This document shows, piece by piece, positions 1 through 8,981 of a stretch of DNA of 39,530 nucleotides. The notes under the pieces are model-generated. The model made no database searches. It was not told the DNA's origin and was given only the letters and a program-made list of their open reading frames with translations. A program made the translations under genes and the position numbers. The first letter of the stretch is position 1, and each line of letters starts with the position of its first letter. The DNA is from Candidatus Poseidoniales archaeon (GTDB lineage: Archaea > Thermoplasmatota > Poseidoniia > Poseidoniales > Thalassarchaeaceae), in the NCBI GenBank assembly GCA_012960975.1, contig DUAE01000001.1, forward strand, positions 1-39,530, in the 5' to 3' direction.

Positions 1-2
1 CT

Positions 3-284
3 AGTATGAAGGGACGAGTAGGGCTAATCAAAGCACTTCTCGCTCAAGCCAAAGGTGAAGCGGACAAAGGCATGATCCTATGCCCGGTTGGTATTGACCG
101 ACCAGCATTGGAAAAGGCTAACTCTGGCTTTGACTTCGGAAACGATGTTGAAGGCTTAGGTGGTTTTGTTCTGGAAACTAAGGACGGTTCAGTCGTTCTT
201 GATTACCGCTTTGATGGGCGTTTAGAAGAATCATGGGATTCATGTATTTCAAGCGTGACATCAATACTTTTTGGAGACGCCTAA
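3..284 (+). CDS. atpE: A-type ATP synthase subunit E, C-terminal part (cut by window start)
   Basis: The reading frame is already open at the window edge and ends at TAA 282-284, so only about the last 93 residues of a protein usually near 190 residues are present. The fragment has the subunit E C-terminal fold pattern: a strand GMILCPVG, a segment about covering something 'owned' by the peripheral stalk, then GGFVLETKDGSVVLDY followed by an amphipathic helix with FDGRLEESW. Subunit E forms the peripheral stalk that ties the A3B3 head to the membrane part. Immediately downstream lie subunits C, F, A, B and D in the standard archaeal order, which supports the call. The next gene follows with an 18-nt gap to its preferred start. 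The ATG at position 6 is an internal methionine, not the true start. Confidence 0.85.
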   Translation, partial: SMKGRVGLIKALLAQAKGEADKGMILCPVGIDRPALEKANSGFDFGNDVEGLGGFVLETKDGSVVLDYRFDGRLEESWDSCISSVTSILFGDA

Positions 285-302
285 GTGGATGGTGGGATAG
301 TT

Positions 303-1361
303 ATGGCATCGATATCACGTGGTAAGTCAAATTGGGCAAATGCCTCTGCGCGCAGTAAGGCGCGTAAGGCTGGCTTAATTGACTCAACCCAAATGCGGCA
401 ATTATTGCAGCAGGAACCCGATGCCATGGCTTCCAGCATATCTGAAATGGGTTATAGGGCTGATTTAGACCTGTATGCAACCCGTCTCAGTGGGGCGGAC
501 CTTGTTGAGGCAGCTCTAAACCACAACATGGATCGCGATTTGAATCAAGTACTACGATTCTGTCAAGGGCACCTTGGTGATTTGGTATCCATCTATGTTG
601 AGAGATACACCTACCAGAAGGTAAAGACTGCTTTGAGAGCTGTACGTAGTGGAGTATCTGATGAGATAGTATCGAGTCAAGTGCTTCCAGAAGAGAATCA
701 AACTAACAGCCAATGGCTGGAACTTGTTAAAAATTCAAACAACCTTGGTGATGCGATTTCTGCATTGTCTGGAACAAAGTTCGCCAAGGCATTGTCATCA
801 GTTGAGGATAGTAACAACTTGATGGCTTTGGAAGATGCTCTTGATAGGCAATACTACCATGACGCTACTGAAAAGTTACGTGCGGGTGCAAGTAGTCACC
901 CACAGTTACTCAAGTACCTGCGTACTGAAATTGACCATCGAAATGTGATTAATTTATTCCGTGCCCTAAAGCAGGGCCTATCTTCGGAGAAAAGAAACGA
1001 ATTAATGTTGCAAGGTGGTCATGCTCTCAATTCAACTAACCTTAGGCAGGCTGCGGAAGCAGAAACCGAGGAAGCGTTGATTGAGATATTGCGTAGGGCA
1101 CAGAATTTCGATGATAGTGGCTTTGATGTTGCCCTTATCGCTTCGCGAGAGAGAGGCACACTTGACCCAATAGTGAACAACTTAGTTGATCAACGCATGG
1201 TTATGCTGAACCGAATGGCGACATTAAATCCTCTATCGGCTTTCCCTGTTATCAACTATGTAGAACGAAAGGCTTGCGAGGTTTCTAACCTGCGCATGAT
1301 AATTCGTGGAAGGGCAGCGGGCCTTTCTGATGAAGTCATTGAAGCCCATTTAAGAATTTGA
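303..1361 (+). CDS. atpC: A-type ATP synthase subunit C (V0D/AC39 family)
   Basis: This 352-residue, mostly helical protein fits the V0D/AC39 family in length and composition. Subunit C is the funnel-shaped socket that couples the rotating central stalk (D and F) to the membrane c-ring. Family-like features include an early segment on traverse of the three repeats (GYRADLDLYATRLSG) and the C-terminal stretch ending EVSNLRMIIRGRAAGLSDEVI, which matches the conserved 'N.R.I..G...G' end of the family. A GTG at 285 directly follows the subunit E stop, but the ATG at 303 is preceded by GGTGG and gives a more usual N-terminus, so I prefer 303. The gene sits in the operon order E-C-F-A-B-D. Its stop codon overlaps the Shine-Dalgarno of the next gene. 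Confidence 0.88.
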   Translation: MASISRGKSNWANASARSKARKAGLIDSTQMRQLLQQEPDAMASSISEMGYRADLDLYATRLSGADLVEAALNHNMDRDLNQVLRFCQGHLGDLVSIYVERYTYQKVKTALRAVRSGVSDEIVSSQVLPEENQTNSQWLELVKNSNNLGDAISALSGTKFAKALSSVEDSNNLMALEDALDRQYYHDATEKLRAGASSHPQLLKYLRTEIDHRNVINLFRALKQGLSSEKRNELMLQGGHALNSTNLRQAAEAETEEALIEILRRAQNFDDSGFDVALIASRERGTLDPIVNNLVDQRMVMLNRMATLNPLSAFPVINYVERKACEVSNLRMIIRGRAAGLSDEVIEAHLRI

Positions 1362-1373
1362 GGAGGGATTGAA

Positions 1374-1673
1374 ATAGAGATTGCAGTAGTAGGCACACCA
1401 GAATTCAGCCTTGGATTCCAACTTGCGGGAGTTACCCGTATACTAAACCCGCCAAATGATGAGGAGATGGAGAAGGATTTGCGCCAACTCCTCAATGACA
1501 AGGAGGTCGGTATCGTCGTAATTGACGCTTCTGACCTTATCAAAATGCCCGACAGGCTTCGCATCCAGCTGTCGGATAGCATATCACCGACGTTTCTTGG
1601 CATCGGCACCGAGCAGGATAACACCCTGCGGGAGCAGATAAAGAGTGCAATAGGCGTCGATCTCTGGAAGTGA
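1374..1673 (+). CDS. atpF: A-type ATP synthase subunit F, non-canonical ATA start
   Basis: Subunit F is a central-stalk component that binds subunit D inside the A3B3 head. The 99-residue product beginning EIAVVGTPEFSLGF is the classic N-terminus, and the C-terminal part has the GIVVIDASDL and FLGIGTEQDN strands of this Rossmann-like fold. No ATG, GTG or TTG exists in frame between the upstream stop (1359-1361) and ATG 1467, and starting at 1467 would remove 31 conserved residues. The Shine-Dalgarno GAGGAGGG (1360-1367) lies six bases before ATA 1374, so ATA is the best start; ATT 1368 is directly against the Shine-Dalgarno and less likely. It lies between subunits C and A, as expected. The product is certain; the start codon is inferred. 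Confidence 0.85.
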   Translation: MEIAVVGTPEFSLGFQLAGVTRILNPPNDEEMEKDLRQLLNDKEVGIVVIDASDLIKMPDRLRIQLSDSISPTFLGIGTEQDNTLREQIKSAIGVDLWK

Positions 1674-1705
1674 AACCCAAAAAATAATTTGAAGGAAGTG
1701 ATGAA

Positions 1706-3445
1706 ATGAGTAAAAATGGACAAATATACAGAATATCTGGACCAGTAGTGACAGCAATTGGATTGGACGCTAAAATGTACGACGTGGTACGAGTCGGTGA
1801 CGAAGGCCTAATGGGTGAAGTTATCGAATTGCACGGCGAAAAAGCGGTCATTCAAGTGTATGAAGATACCTCGGGTGTACGCCCTGGTGAGCCGGTTACA
1901 AACACCGGTCAAACCTTGTCGGTACAGTTGGGACCTGGTTTGTTGACCCAGATTTATGATGGGATTCAGCGACCACTACCAATTCTACTTGAGAAGATGG
2001 GTACGTTCATCACCAGAGGTGTTGACGCAGACGGTCTTGACCAAGAGAAAAAGTGGACCTTTGAGGCTACTGCTAAGAAGGGAGACAAAGTTGAAGGTGG
2101 CCAAGTAATTGGTACTGTCCAAGAGACTGAAACCATCGTCCATAAAATCATGATCCCACCGAACATGAATGGTACAATTAAGAGCATCAAAGGTGGCGAT
2201 TACACAGTATCAGAAACAGTCTGTGTGCTTGATGATGGCACAGAGATTGCAATGATGCAGCGCTGGCCAGTTCGTGCACCTCGCCCATACAAGCAGAAGT
2301 ATGCGCCAGACACTCCTCTAGTGACTGGCATGAGAATCCTCGACTTCTTGTTCCCACTTGCAAAGGGTGGAGCAGCAGGTATTCCCGGCCCATTCGGGTC
2401 TGGGAAGACTGTGACTCAACAATCACTAGCAAAGTACTCCGATGCACAAATTGTGGTTTACATTGGTTGCGGTGAGCGTGGTAACGAGATGACAGAAGTG
2501 TTGGATGAGTTCCCTGAACTTATTGACCCAAATACTGGCAAGCCTCTGATGAACAGGACTGTGATGATTGCAAATACATCTAACATGCCTGTAGCTGCTC
2601 GTGAAGCATCTGTTTACACAGGAATCACTATTGCGGAATATTTCCGTGACATGGGTTACGATGTTGCTCTAATGGCCGACTCAACTAGCCGTTGGGCAGA
2701 AGCAATGCGTGAGATTTCTTCACGTCTTGAAGAGATGCCTGGTGAGGAGGGTTACCCTGCTTACCTATCTAGCAGACTTGCTGAGTTCTACGAGCGTGCT
2801 GGCCGTGTTGAAACCCTTGAGGGTGAAGATGGTTCGGTTACAGTAATTGGTGCTGTGTCCCCACCTGGTGGTGATATTTCAGAGCCTGTCAGTCAAGGAA
2901 CTCTTCGTATTGTGAAGGTTTTCTGGGGTCTTGATGCGCCTCTCGCAAGGCAACGTCACTTCCCAGCAATCAACTGGCTAAACTCTTACTCTTTGTACCC
3001 ACAGTCGCTTGACCAGTGGTTCAAGGATAATATCGCGTCTGACTTCCCTGAGATTCGTACTGAAATCAGTGGTTTGCTTCAAATTGAAGCGGAGTTGCAA
3101 GAGATTGTACAGTTAGTCGGTTCTGATGCTTTGCCAGTTGACCAACAATTGACTTTAGAAGTCGCAAGAATGATTCGAGAATACTTCCTACAACAGAACG
3201 CATTCCACGATGTTGACTGTTTCACAGGTGTTGAACAGCAATACCTCATGGCAAAGGCAATTCTAACATTCCAGAGTGAAGCCAAGAGTGCTATTGAAGC
3301 AGGTGGAATGCTTGAGGATGTTGTTAACGTTCCAGCCCGTAGTAATTTGATGCGTGCAAGATTTGAAGATAATTATCTTAATCGAATTGAAGGCTTAGTT
3401 GCTGAAATGACAAAAGAAATTGCCGCTGCGGCGGAGGAAAATTAA
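1706..3445 (+). CDS. atpA: A-type ATP synthase catalytic subunit A
   Basis: This is the catalytic nucleotide-binding subunit of the A3B3 head, coupling proton or sodium flow to ATP synthesis. The product has 579 residues, the usual family length, with no intein. The N-terminal beta-barrel ([13 protein letters not shown]) is followed by the A-type-specific bulge domain, then the P-loop GPFGSGKT at residues 228-235, a [11 protein letters not shown] stretch, and the Walker B region [15 protein letters not shown] Shine-Dalgarno-like GGAAGTGAT lies before ATG 1706. It sits 32 bp after subunit F and 12 bp before subunit B, within the operon. The identification is secure. Confidence 0.97.
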   Translation: MSKNGQIYRISGPVVTAIGLDAKMYDVVRVGDEGLMGEVIELHGEKAVIQVYEDTSGVRPGEPVTNTGQTLSVQLGPGLLTQIYDGIQRPLPILLEKMGTFITRGVDADGLDQEKKWTFEATAKKGDKVEGGQVIGTVQETETIVHKIMIPPNMNGTIKSIKGGDYTVSETVCVLDDGTEIAMMQRWPVRAPRPYKQKYAPDTPLVTGMRILDFLFPLAKGGAAGIPGPFGSGKTVTQQSLAKYSDAQIVVYIGCGERGNEMTEVLDEFPELIDPNTGKPLMNRTVMIANTSNMPVAAREASVYTGITIAEYFRDMGYDVALMADSTSRWAEAMREISSRLEEMPGEEGYPAYLSSRLAEFYERAGRVETLEGEDGSVTVIGAVSPPGGDISEPVSQGTLRIVKVFWGLDAPLARQRHFPAINWLNSYSLYPQSLDQWFKDNIASDFPEIRTEISGLLQIEAELQEIVQLVGSDALPVDQQLTLEVARMIREYFLQQNAFHDVDCFTGVEQQYLMAKAILTFQSEAKSAIEAGGMLEDVVNVPARSNLMRARFEDNYLNRIEGLVAEMTKEIAAAAEEN

Positions 3446-3457
3446 GGGGGAATTTAG

Positions 3458-4837
3458 ATGGCAGGAAAAGAATATCGTACAATTACAGACGTTAAGGGAC
3501 CACTCGTGTTCCTGAACAAGACAGAGCCAGTCGCATTCGGAGAAATCGTTGAATTGCGGCTAAATGATGGCAGCATGAAGAACGGACAAGTTCTCGACAC
3601 CAGCGATGATCTGGTGGTTGTGCAAGTTTTCGAAGGGACTGCAGGTGTTGATAGAACAACAGGCGTCAAGTTCCTTGGCGATGTGTTCAAACTCCCAGTT
3701 AGTAAGGACCTAATCGGCAGAATTCTAGACGGTGCTGGTCGCCCTCGTGATGGCGGCCCAGAAATTATTGCTGAAGGGAAAGCAGACATTATCGGTGCTG
3801 CAATCAATCCATATGCACGTCAGAGTCCACACGACTTTATCCAGACTGGAATCAGTGCAATTGACTGCTGTACAACTTTAGTGCGCGGTCAAAAACTACC
3901 AATCTTCAGCGCATCTGGTCTACCACACAATGACATCGCTCTGCAAATTGCACGTCAGGCAAAGTTAACTGCAAGCGATGAAGAATTCATTGTTGTATTC
4001 TGTGCTATGGGAATCACCGCCGAAGAATACAATTTCTTCAGAAGCGATTTGGAGCGCACAGGCGCACTAGAGAATGCGGTTTTGTTCGTTAACCTAGCAG
4101 ATGACCCAGCGGTTGAGAGACTTATTACACCAAGACTTGCTCTAACAGCAGCAGAGTATCTTGCTTTCGAGCAAGATTACCATGTACTGGTCATTTACAC
4201 TGACGTTACAAACTATTGTGACGCACTACGACAAATTGGAGCGGCTAGAGAAGAGGTCCCAGGACGACGTGGTTACCCAGGTTACATGTACACTGACTTA
4301 GCAATGCTCTACGAACGTGCAGGATTAGTGAAGGGAAAGAAGGGATCAATTACTCAATTCCCTATCCTTACTATGCCTGGTGACGACATTACCCACCCAA
4401 TCCCTGACCTTTCAGGATATATTACTGAAGGCCAGATTGTGATTTCAAGAGAGTTGCATGGAAGTGGTATCTATCCACCAATTAACGTTCTACCAAGTTT
4501 GTCCCGCCTGATGGGTGGTACAATTGGTGAGGAGACTACCCGTGAAGACCACAAATCTGTTTCTGACCAGATGTATGCTGCATATGCACAAGGTCGCGAA
4601 TTGCGCGGTCTTGTAGCGATTGTCGGTGAAGACGCACTAAATGAGCGTGACAAGCAATTGTTGGCTTTCTCAGGATTGTTTGAGGACAAGTTCCTGCGCC
4701 AAGGGCGGTACGAAGACCGAAGCATCGATGAAACTCTTGACTTGTGCTGGGAACTGATGTCTACAATTGAGACAAAGTACCTAGTCAGACTTGATCAGCA
4801 GTGGATTGACAAGTATCATCCAGATAATAAAGAGTGA
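3458..4837 (+). CDS. atpB: A-type ATP synthase regulatory subunit B
   Basis: The product of 459 residues is the non-catalytic partner of subunit A in the A3B3 hexamer. Visible family landmarks are the N-terminal barrel starting [14 protein letters not shown], the segment [32 protein letters not shown], in which the P-loop is replaced by SASGLPHN as expected for B subunits, and the downstream [18 protein letters not shown] and [16 protein letters not shown] motifs. GGGGGAA precedes the ATG. It follows subunit A by 12 bp and precedes subunit D by 46 bp. No anomalies were seen. Confidence 0.97.
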   Translation: MAGKEYRTITDVKGPLVFLNKTEPVAFGEIVELRLNDGSMKNGQVLDTSDDLVVVQVFEGTAGVDRTTGVKFLGDVFKLPVSKDLIGRILDGAGRPRDGGPEIIAEGKADIIGAAINPYARQSPHDFIQTGISAIDCCTTLVRGQKLPIFSASGLPHNDIALQIARQAKLTASDEEFIVVFCAMGITAEEYNFFRSDLERTGALENAVLFVNLADDPAVERLITPRLALTAAEYLAFEQDYHVLVIYTDVTNYCDALRQIGAAREEVPGRRGYPGYMYTDLAMLYERAGLVKGKKGSITQFPILTMPGDDITHPIPDLSGYITEGQIVISRELHGSGIYPPINVLPSLSRLMGGTIGEETTREDHKSVSDQMYAAYAQGRELRGLVAIVGEDALNERDKQLLAFSGLFEDKFLRQGRYEDRSIDETLDLCWELMSTIETKYLVRLDQQWIDKYHPDNKE

Positions 4838-4883
4838 ATCTTGGTAATGAAAACTTAGAATGGATGTAAAGGGGGATTAGAAT

Positions 4884-5501
4884 ATGGCATTGGATATCAA
4901 ACCAACGCGAAGCGAACTGATAAACCTGAAGCGCCGAATTAAACAGACAAAGAATGGTTACAATCTTTTGAAGTTGAAGCGTGATGGTCTATTCTACGAG
5001 TTCCGAATACTATTATCTGAGATGATTGAGGCTAAGCAAGCACTTGTTGCAACCTTTATTGAAGCAAAGCAGGCAATCAATTTGGCAAGTTCCATCGAAG
5101 GTGGTTTGGCAGTGAAGAGTGCTGCAATCGCAGTAGCACAAAGCCCAGAGGTAGAGGTTATCCGCCACAACATCATGGGTGTCGTGGTCCCTAAAGTGGA
5201 GGGTAAGTACCTCTCTCAAACTTTGGAAGAACGTGGTCTTGGATTGATTGGCGGCTCACCTTACTTAGATGAGGCAGCTGATTCATACGGCACACTAATT
5301 GAGAGCATTGTAAAAGCGGCAGAAATGGAATCTACTCTCAAGCGACTGCTTGTTGAGATAGAAGCAACCAAGCGCCGTGTAAATGCGCTTGAGTTCAAGG
5401 TAATTCCAGAGATGTTAGAAGCACAGTCATTCATTCAACTCCGACTTGAAGAAATGGAAAGAGAGGAAACTTTCCGATTAAAGAGATTCAAAAATAAATA
5501 A
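4884..5501 (+). CDS. atpD: A-type ATP synthase subunit D
   Basis: Subunit D is the central rotor shaft, a long antiparallel coiled coil that turns inside the A3B3 head. The 205-residue product starts IKPTRSELINLKRRIK, which matches the conserved 'PTR.EL..LK..L' opening of the family. It consists of two long helices rich in Lys, Glu and Leu around a short middle segment, and ends RLEEMEREETFRLKRFK. A GGGGGAT Shine-Dalgarno lies before ATG 4884. It is the last gene of the operon in this window; a 112-bp gap with an AT-rich stretch and a hairpin follows. Confidence 0.95.
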   Translation: MALDIKPTRSELINLKRRIKQTKNGYNLLKLKRDGLFYEFRILLSEMIEAKQALVATFIEAKQAINLASSIEGGLAVKSAAIAVAQSPEVEVIRHNIMGVVVPKVEGKYLSQTLEERGLGLIGGSPYLDEAADSYGTLIESIVKAAEMESTLKRLLVEIEATKRRVNALEFKVIPEMLEAQSFIQLRLEEMEREETFRLKRFKNK

Positions 5502-5540
5502 TCAATTTTGATTGAATTTGGTCATTATTATTCTAGTTTA
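5500..5540 (+). terminator. possible end of the ATP synthase operon
   Basis: The subunit D stop codon overlaps a short inverted repeat (AATCAA-TT-TTGATT, 5500-5513), followed by an AT-rich run with several T clusters up to about 5540. Archaeal terminators are mainly T-rich tracts, so transcription could end here. The stem is weak and AT-only, so this is a low-confidence call. Confidence 0.3.
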
Positions 5541-5588
5541 GCGTGTTGTTTTGGTGCGTGATTTGAATAAGGGGCGGCATCCTCTCCG

Positions 5589-5607
5589 TCACTACCAAAG
5601 GTAGTGA
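5589..5607 (+). promoter_or_regulatory. perfect 8-bp hairpin just upstream of a start codon
   Basis: TCACTACC (5589-5596), AAA loop, GGTAGTGA (5600-5607) form a perfect stem-loop followed by TTT. It ends six bases before ATG 5614. The right arm holds the only Shine-Dalgarno-like bases (GGTAGTGA), so folding would hide the ribosome site. It could instead be a dyad operator or part of the terminator for the preceding ATP synthase operon. Confidence 0.5.
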
Positions 5608-5613
5608 TTTCCC

Positions 5614-8028
5614 ATGACGGATGCCGAACCGATAATTCTCGATACCGAAACTTGGGCACAAAGAGAATTTCTCGAAGTAATCTGTAATCGCTATTTCATC
5701 CTCGGAACCGAAGCCATAGGAGATGCGGCTTGGCGGGTAAATGCAAGATTTGGTGAAAATTTAGACGCGAATTTAATCTCGTTGAATAAGCATCTTGAGC
5801 CGCTTGGATTTATCAGTCTACTCGATGAAGGAAACCCACCAATCCTCAGTGTGACGCATCGACCAATCGATCAGGTCAACATCGCTCTTTGGCAACAGAT
5901 TTCTATTTGGATTATGATGTTCAGTTTTGCTACTTTACTCGGTGGCTTATGGATAGATGAGTTTGAATCAAAAACTATCGTATTTTCTATTTCTGTCGTT
6001 CTTGAGTCAATAATGAATTACAGTGGACCGTTATTCTTGATTTTGGCGATTGCTCACTATGCTCGATTGCGAGTTGCTGCACATTTCGACGTCGAAATCG
6101 GCAATTTAATTCCGATTATTTTCCCAGTAATATCTCCGATGTGGCCCTTTGGAGTAGGTGGAGTTTTTGGCCAAAAAAGAATTGATGCAGCCCCTATTCC
6201 AAATCGCTACGCTCTCGGAATAATTGAATTCACTACACCTCTTATTCTATTCTTTTCTGGAATGATATTGACCGTGGCCGGCCTCTCATTAACTCCTGAT
6301 AATCCTCCGGATTATATCGTGGATCCACTTTCCTTCCAACTCAACCCATTGACCGACTGGATTGCATCGAGTTTCATTTCAGCGGATCTGAACATTCGCC
6401 TCCAATGGCTGCATCCACTAGGATTAGCTGGAATCGGTCTCTCAGTGGTTGGCTGGATTCTGCTCTTGCCAATTCCCGGCTTGCCCGGAGATAGGATACT
6501 TCAAGCTATAATCGGCCCAGAGCAGGTAATTTCTAGTGAAAAACAAACTGGTATTTTTGTTTTCACATTATTTTTGATGATAATTATTTTTGCAACCTCG
6601 GACTATTGGCCTTGGTTGATTCTCGCCTCTTTAGCTGCATGGCGTCGATTCAGTGGCGAGCACATTCCCAATCCATTCATCGTTAATGAGGCGATTAGTA
6701 TTGAAGATACCCAAAGAAATGCCTTGGTTGCAATCATGGCGTTCGTGCTCTTGCTCGGTTTCCCAGGATCTTATCCGGTCTATGAAATAACTGAGTGGGA
6801 CGGTGATTTAGATACCTCTCTTTGGCCAAGTGAACTGACCGGGGAAGATTGGTTAGGTCAAACTCTAGAGTTTGAATTAGCTCCCGATGGTATCCTTCCG
6901 GTATCGGGTTGGATTCAAGTTTTAGTCGAGGGTGAAGCGAACCGATGGAGTCTTGGCTCGGATTGTTTTGTCGAATCTCATATGTGCCGATTCGATTCGA
7001 TTACACAAAGTAATCACATTTCATTCAATTTGACAGTAGAAGATTTACAGTCAACAAATTTCTCTCCGGTTCTACTTCGATTCATAGTCATCACTGACCT
7101 TTCGAGAGAAGAACATGTGCTGACCCTACGTCATTTTGAAGTCACTGCACCAGCTTCTGCGACTTGGATTAAGGATGCTGATTTGCCGAACCAGAAAATT
7201 TGTACGTCAATCGATGTGGTAGAGAATAAAACTGGAAACTTATCGATTCATAGCAATCCATTCTGGATCCTAGAAGGAGATTCCGAGTTGTCACAGGGTT
7301 TGCATGGAGTTTGTTTGCTCGCTGAAGAAGGTGGCTGGGAATCTCTCGAGATTAGTTTTGATTCGGATGTTGCTGGAAATCGGTTAGGTCCAATGTTAAT
7401 GTTTGATTACGATGATGGTGGAACCGATTATTGGGTTTTGCCAATCAATGATTCTTATGTCCGAATTACATCCAATCCATTGCATCAAATACTGCTGGAA
7501 AACCATTCCAATACCTTCTACTCCGAATCCGATGGCTCACCATTCTGTCCTGCTGGTGATGCCATTCCACTGTTGGATTCTACGATAAATTTCAATCATA
7601 CTTTGGTTTTCGGCATGCCAATTTCTCTAGATGGGAATTATGCCGGTTCATCCTTGATTCTTCCAGAATCTGGTTGGATGATTACCTGTGGCGATTCAAA
7701 ACCAGTTGCTGTGATTGTCGAAAGCGGATTTAACATTGATATTCGAGGCGCAGCGATGATGGATTCCGGTTTGCCATTATACGATTTCATAATCACTTCC
7801 CGAGAGAATTTCACAATTCTAATCTCTGTTGAAAGTACAAATTACCTTCCTTCAGGTGAGGCTTTCTCAATATTTACACCAACTGAATTAGAGGCGAACG
7901 GAACAGCTTTAATTGAGATTGATACCATAGGTGGTGATGGCATTGAGAGGGTTTTGTGGGTGACTGCTGATGAAGAAGGAATCGTGATTCACCTTACCTC
8001 TCGATGTCCATTAAGTGGGTGTTCCTGA
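5614..8028 (+). CDS. multi-pass membrane protein, probable inactive site-2 protease (M50) relative with large C-terminal ectodomain
   Basis: The product has 804 residues. Residues about 15-85 resemble the soluble N-terminal domain of EGY-type M50 proteases. Six or so membrane segments follow (about 93-113, 125-150, 200-224, 266-287, 311-330 and 368-390), and residues from about 395 onward form a soluble, mostly beta-rich part with several Cys. The M50 scaffold is recognisable: a segment around 144-153 aligns with HELGHYLAAR, then WPFGVGGVFG and the conserved PIPNRYALGI (194-203), then a membrane segment LPIPGLPGDRI (285-295) that aligns with the LDG site. The catalytic residues are missing: HExxH is LAIAH (only His148 kept), and the Asp of LDG is Pro291. 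I infer a non-proteolytic membrane protein. The stop overlaps the next start by one base (TGATG), so the two genes are probably co-translated. The fold assignment is by eye. Confidence 0.6.
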   Translation: MTDAEPIILDTETWAQREFLEVICNRYFILGTEAIGDAAWRVNARFGENLDANLISLNKHLEPLGFISLLDEGNPPILSVTHRPIDQVNIALWQQISIWIMMFSFATLLGGLWIDEFESKTIVFSISVVLESIMNYSGPLFLILAIAHYARLRVAAHFDVEIGNLIPIIFPVISPMWPFGVGGVFGQKRIDAAPIPNRYALGIIEFTTPLILFFSGMILTVAGLSLTPDNPPDYIVDPLSFQLNPLTDWIASSFISADLNIRLQWLHPLGLAGIGLSVVGWILLLPIPGLPGDRILQAIIGPEQVISSEKQTGIFVFTLFLMIIIFATSDYWPWLILASLAAWRRFSGEHIPNPFIVNEAISIEDTQRNALVAIMAFVLLLGFPGSYPVYEITEWDGDLDTSLWPSELTGEDWLGQTLEFELAPDGILPVSGWIQVLVEGEANRWSLGSDCFVESHMCRFDSITQSNHISFNLTVEDLQSTNFSPVLLRFIVITDLSREEHVLTLRHFEVTAPASATWIKDADLPNQKICTSIDVVENKTGNLSIHSNPFWILEGDSELSQGLHGVCLLAEEGGWESLEISFDSDVAGNRLGPMLMFDYDDGGTDYWVLPINDSYVRITSNPLHQILLENHSNTFYSESDGSPFCPAGDAIPLLDSTINFNHTLVFGMPISLDGNYAGSSLILPESGWMITCGDSKPVAVIVESGFNIDIRGAAMMDSGLPLYDFIITSRENFTILISVESTNYLPSGEAFSIFTPTELEANGTALIEIDTIGGDGIERVLWVTADEEGIVIHLTSRCPLSGCS

Positions 8029-8975
8029 TGCGCATTGCTATCGTTGGTGTCGGCTCAATAGGTGGAATTTTGCTCGGATCTTTAGCGGATAGCGAAGCTG
8101 ATCTTATCGCTGTTGCAAGAGGTAATAACGCAGAGGTTCTTTCTAAAATGGGACTCGTATTACACACGCCCGAAGGAAGCATAGAGGTTGTGCCTCCTGA
8201 GAGATATATCACAGTAGACTCGGCGGCACAAATTTCAGAACAAATTCGCGGAACTTGTGATGTGGCTATTGTCTGCGGAAAAACAGTTGATACGCCATTA
8301 TTGGCTCAAATATCCAAAGAAATTCTTGCGATCGATGGTGTCGCGTTGACTATTCAAAATGGACTCGGTAACGCGGAAGCCCTCGCCCATCAAATCGGCC
8401 GCGAGCGTGTGCTTGTCGGATCGATTACACATGGAGCCATGCGCCGAAGTGAAGGCGAAATCGAATGGGTTGGGCGAGGTAGTATCATTTTTGGAGGGAT
8501 GGGCGAGGTTATTCCGAATCAAGTTGAATCGTTAGTAGATTACCTCAATGAAGTAAATCTCAATGCTACATGGGTTGAAGACTATCAGAGAATAATTTGG
8601 CGTAAATTATTGTTAAATGTCGCGATTAATCCTATTTGTGCAATTGCAGGAGTCAAAAATGGAGCTCTATTAGAAATCAATTCTTTATGGTTACAATCCG
8701 TTCAAGCAATGCGTGAGGCTGCGATTGTTGCCCGTGCGGCTGGAATTGATTTAGGGGACATTAATCTTGAAGATTATTTACAAAAAGTTGTAATTGCAAC
8801 AGCCGAAAATCGTTGCTCAATGTTGCAGGATGTTATGGCAGGTCGGCCGACAGAAATCGATTCGTTATGTGGGGCTGTTGTTTTGAATGGAGAAGCCCAA
8901 GGAGTTCCAACTCCATTCAATGCAATGCTGCACGGTCTGGTCCAGGGGATTGAAAAATCACCTGAATTTGGTTAA
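8028..8975 (+). CDS. panE: 2-dehydropantoate 2-reductase (ketopantoate reductase)
   Basis: The enzyme reduces 2-dehydropantoate to pantoate with NADPH, a step toward coenzyme A. The 315-residue product opens with the dinucleotide-binding motif IAIVGVGSIGG (residues 3-13). It has the family's CGKTVDT and NGLGN segments, the SITHGAMRRSEGEIEWVGRG block, and the helical C-terminal domain with WRKLLLNVAINPICAIAGVKNG and a DSLCGAVV stretch. ATG 8028 overlaps the upstream stop; an in-frame ATG at 8004 would add eight residues before the Rossmann strand and is less likely. The gene ends tail to tail with nadB, sharing four bases. ApbA/PanE paralogues with other ketoacid substrates exist, so the exact substrate is inferred. 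Confidence 0.87.
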   Translation: MRIAIVGVGSIGGILLGSLADSEADLIAVARGNNAEVLSKMGLVLHTPEGSIEVVPPERYITVDSAAQISEQIRGTCDVAIVCGKTVDTPLLAQISKEILAIDGVALTIQNGLGNAEALAHQIGRERVLVGSITHGAMRRSEGEIEWVGRGSIIFGGMGEVIPNQVESLVDYLNEVNLNATWVEDYQRIIWRKLLLNVAINPICAIAGVKNGALLEINSLWLQSVQAMREAAIVARAAGIDLGDINLEDYLQKVVIATAENRCSMLQDVMAGRPTEIDSLCGAVVLNGEAQGVPTPFNAMLHGLVQGIEKSPEFG

Positions 8976-8981
8976 TTAACC
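8970..8981. repeat. 12-bp palindrome holding both stop codons of panE and nadB
   Basis: GGTTAATTAACC is a perfect palindrome. It supplies the TAA of panE (8973-8975, +) and the TAA of nadB (8972-8974 on the complementary strand), so the convergent genes overlap by four bases. There is no room for separate terminators. Confidence 0.8.

Noticed and set aside
1256-1851. Two antisense open frames opposite the atpC/atpF/atpA junction
   Set aside because: Their products are Ser/Pro/Arg-rich shadows with no family pattern and lie opposite well-supported ATP synthase genes.
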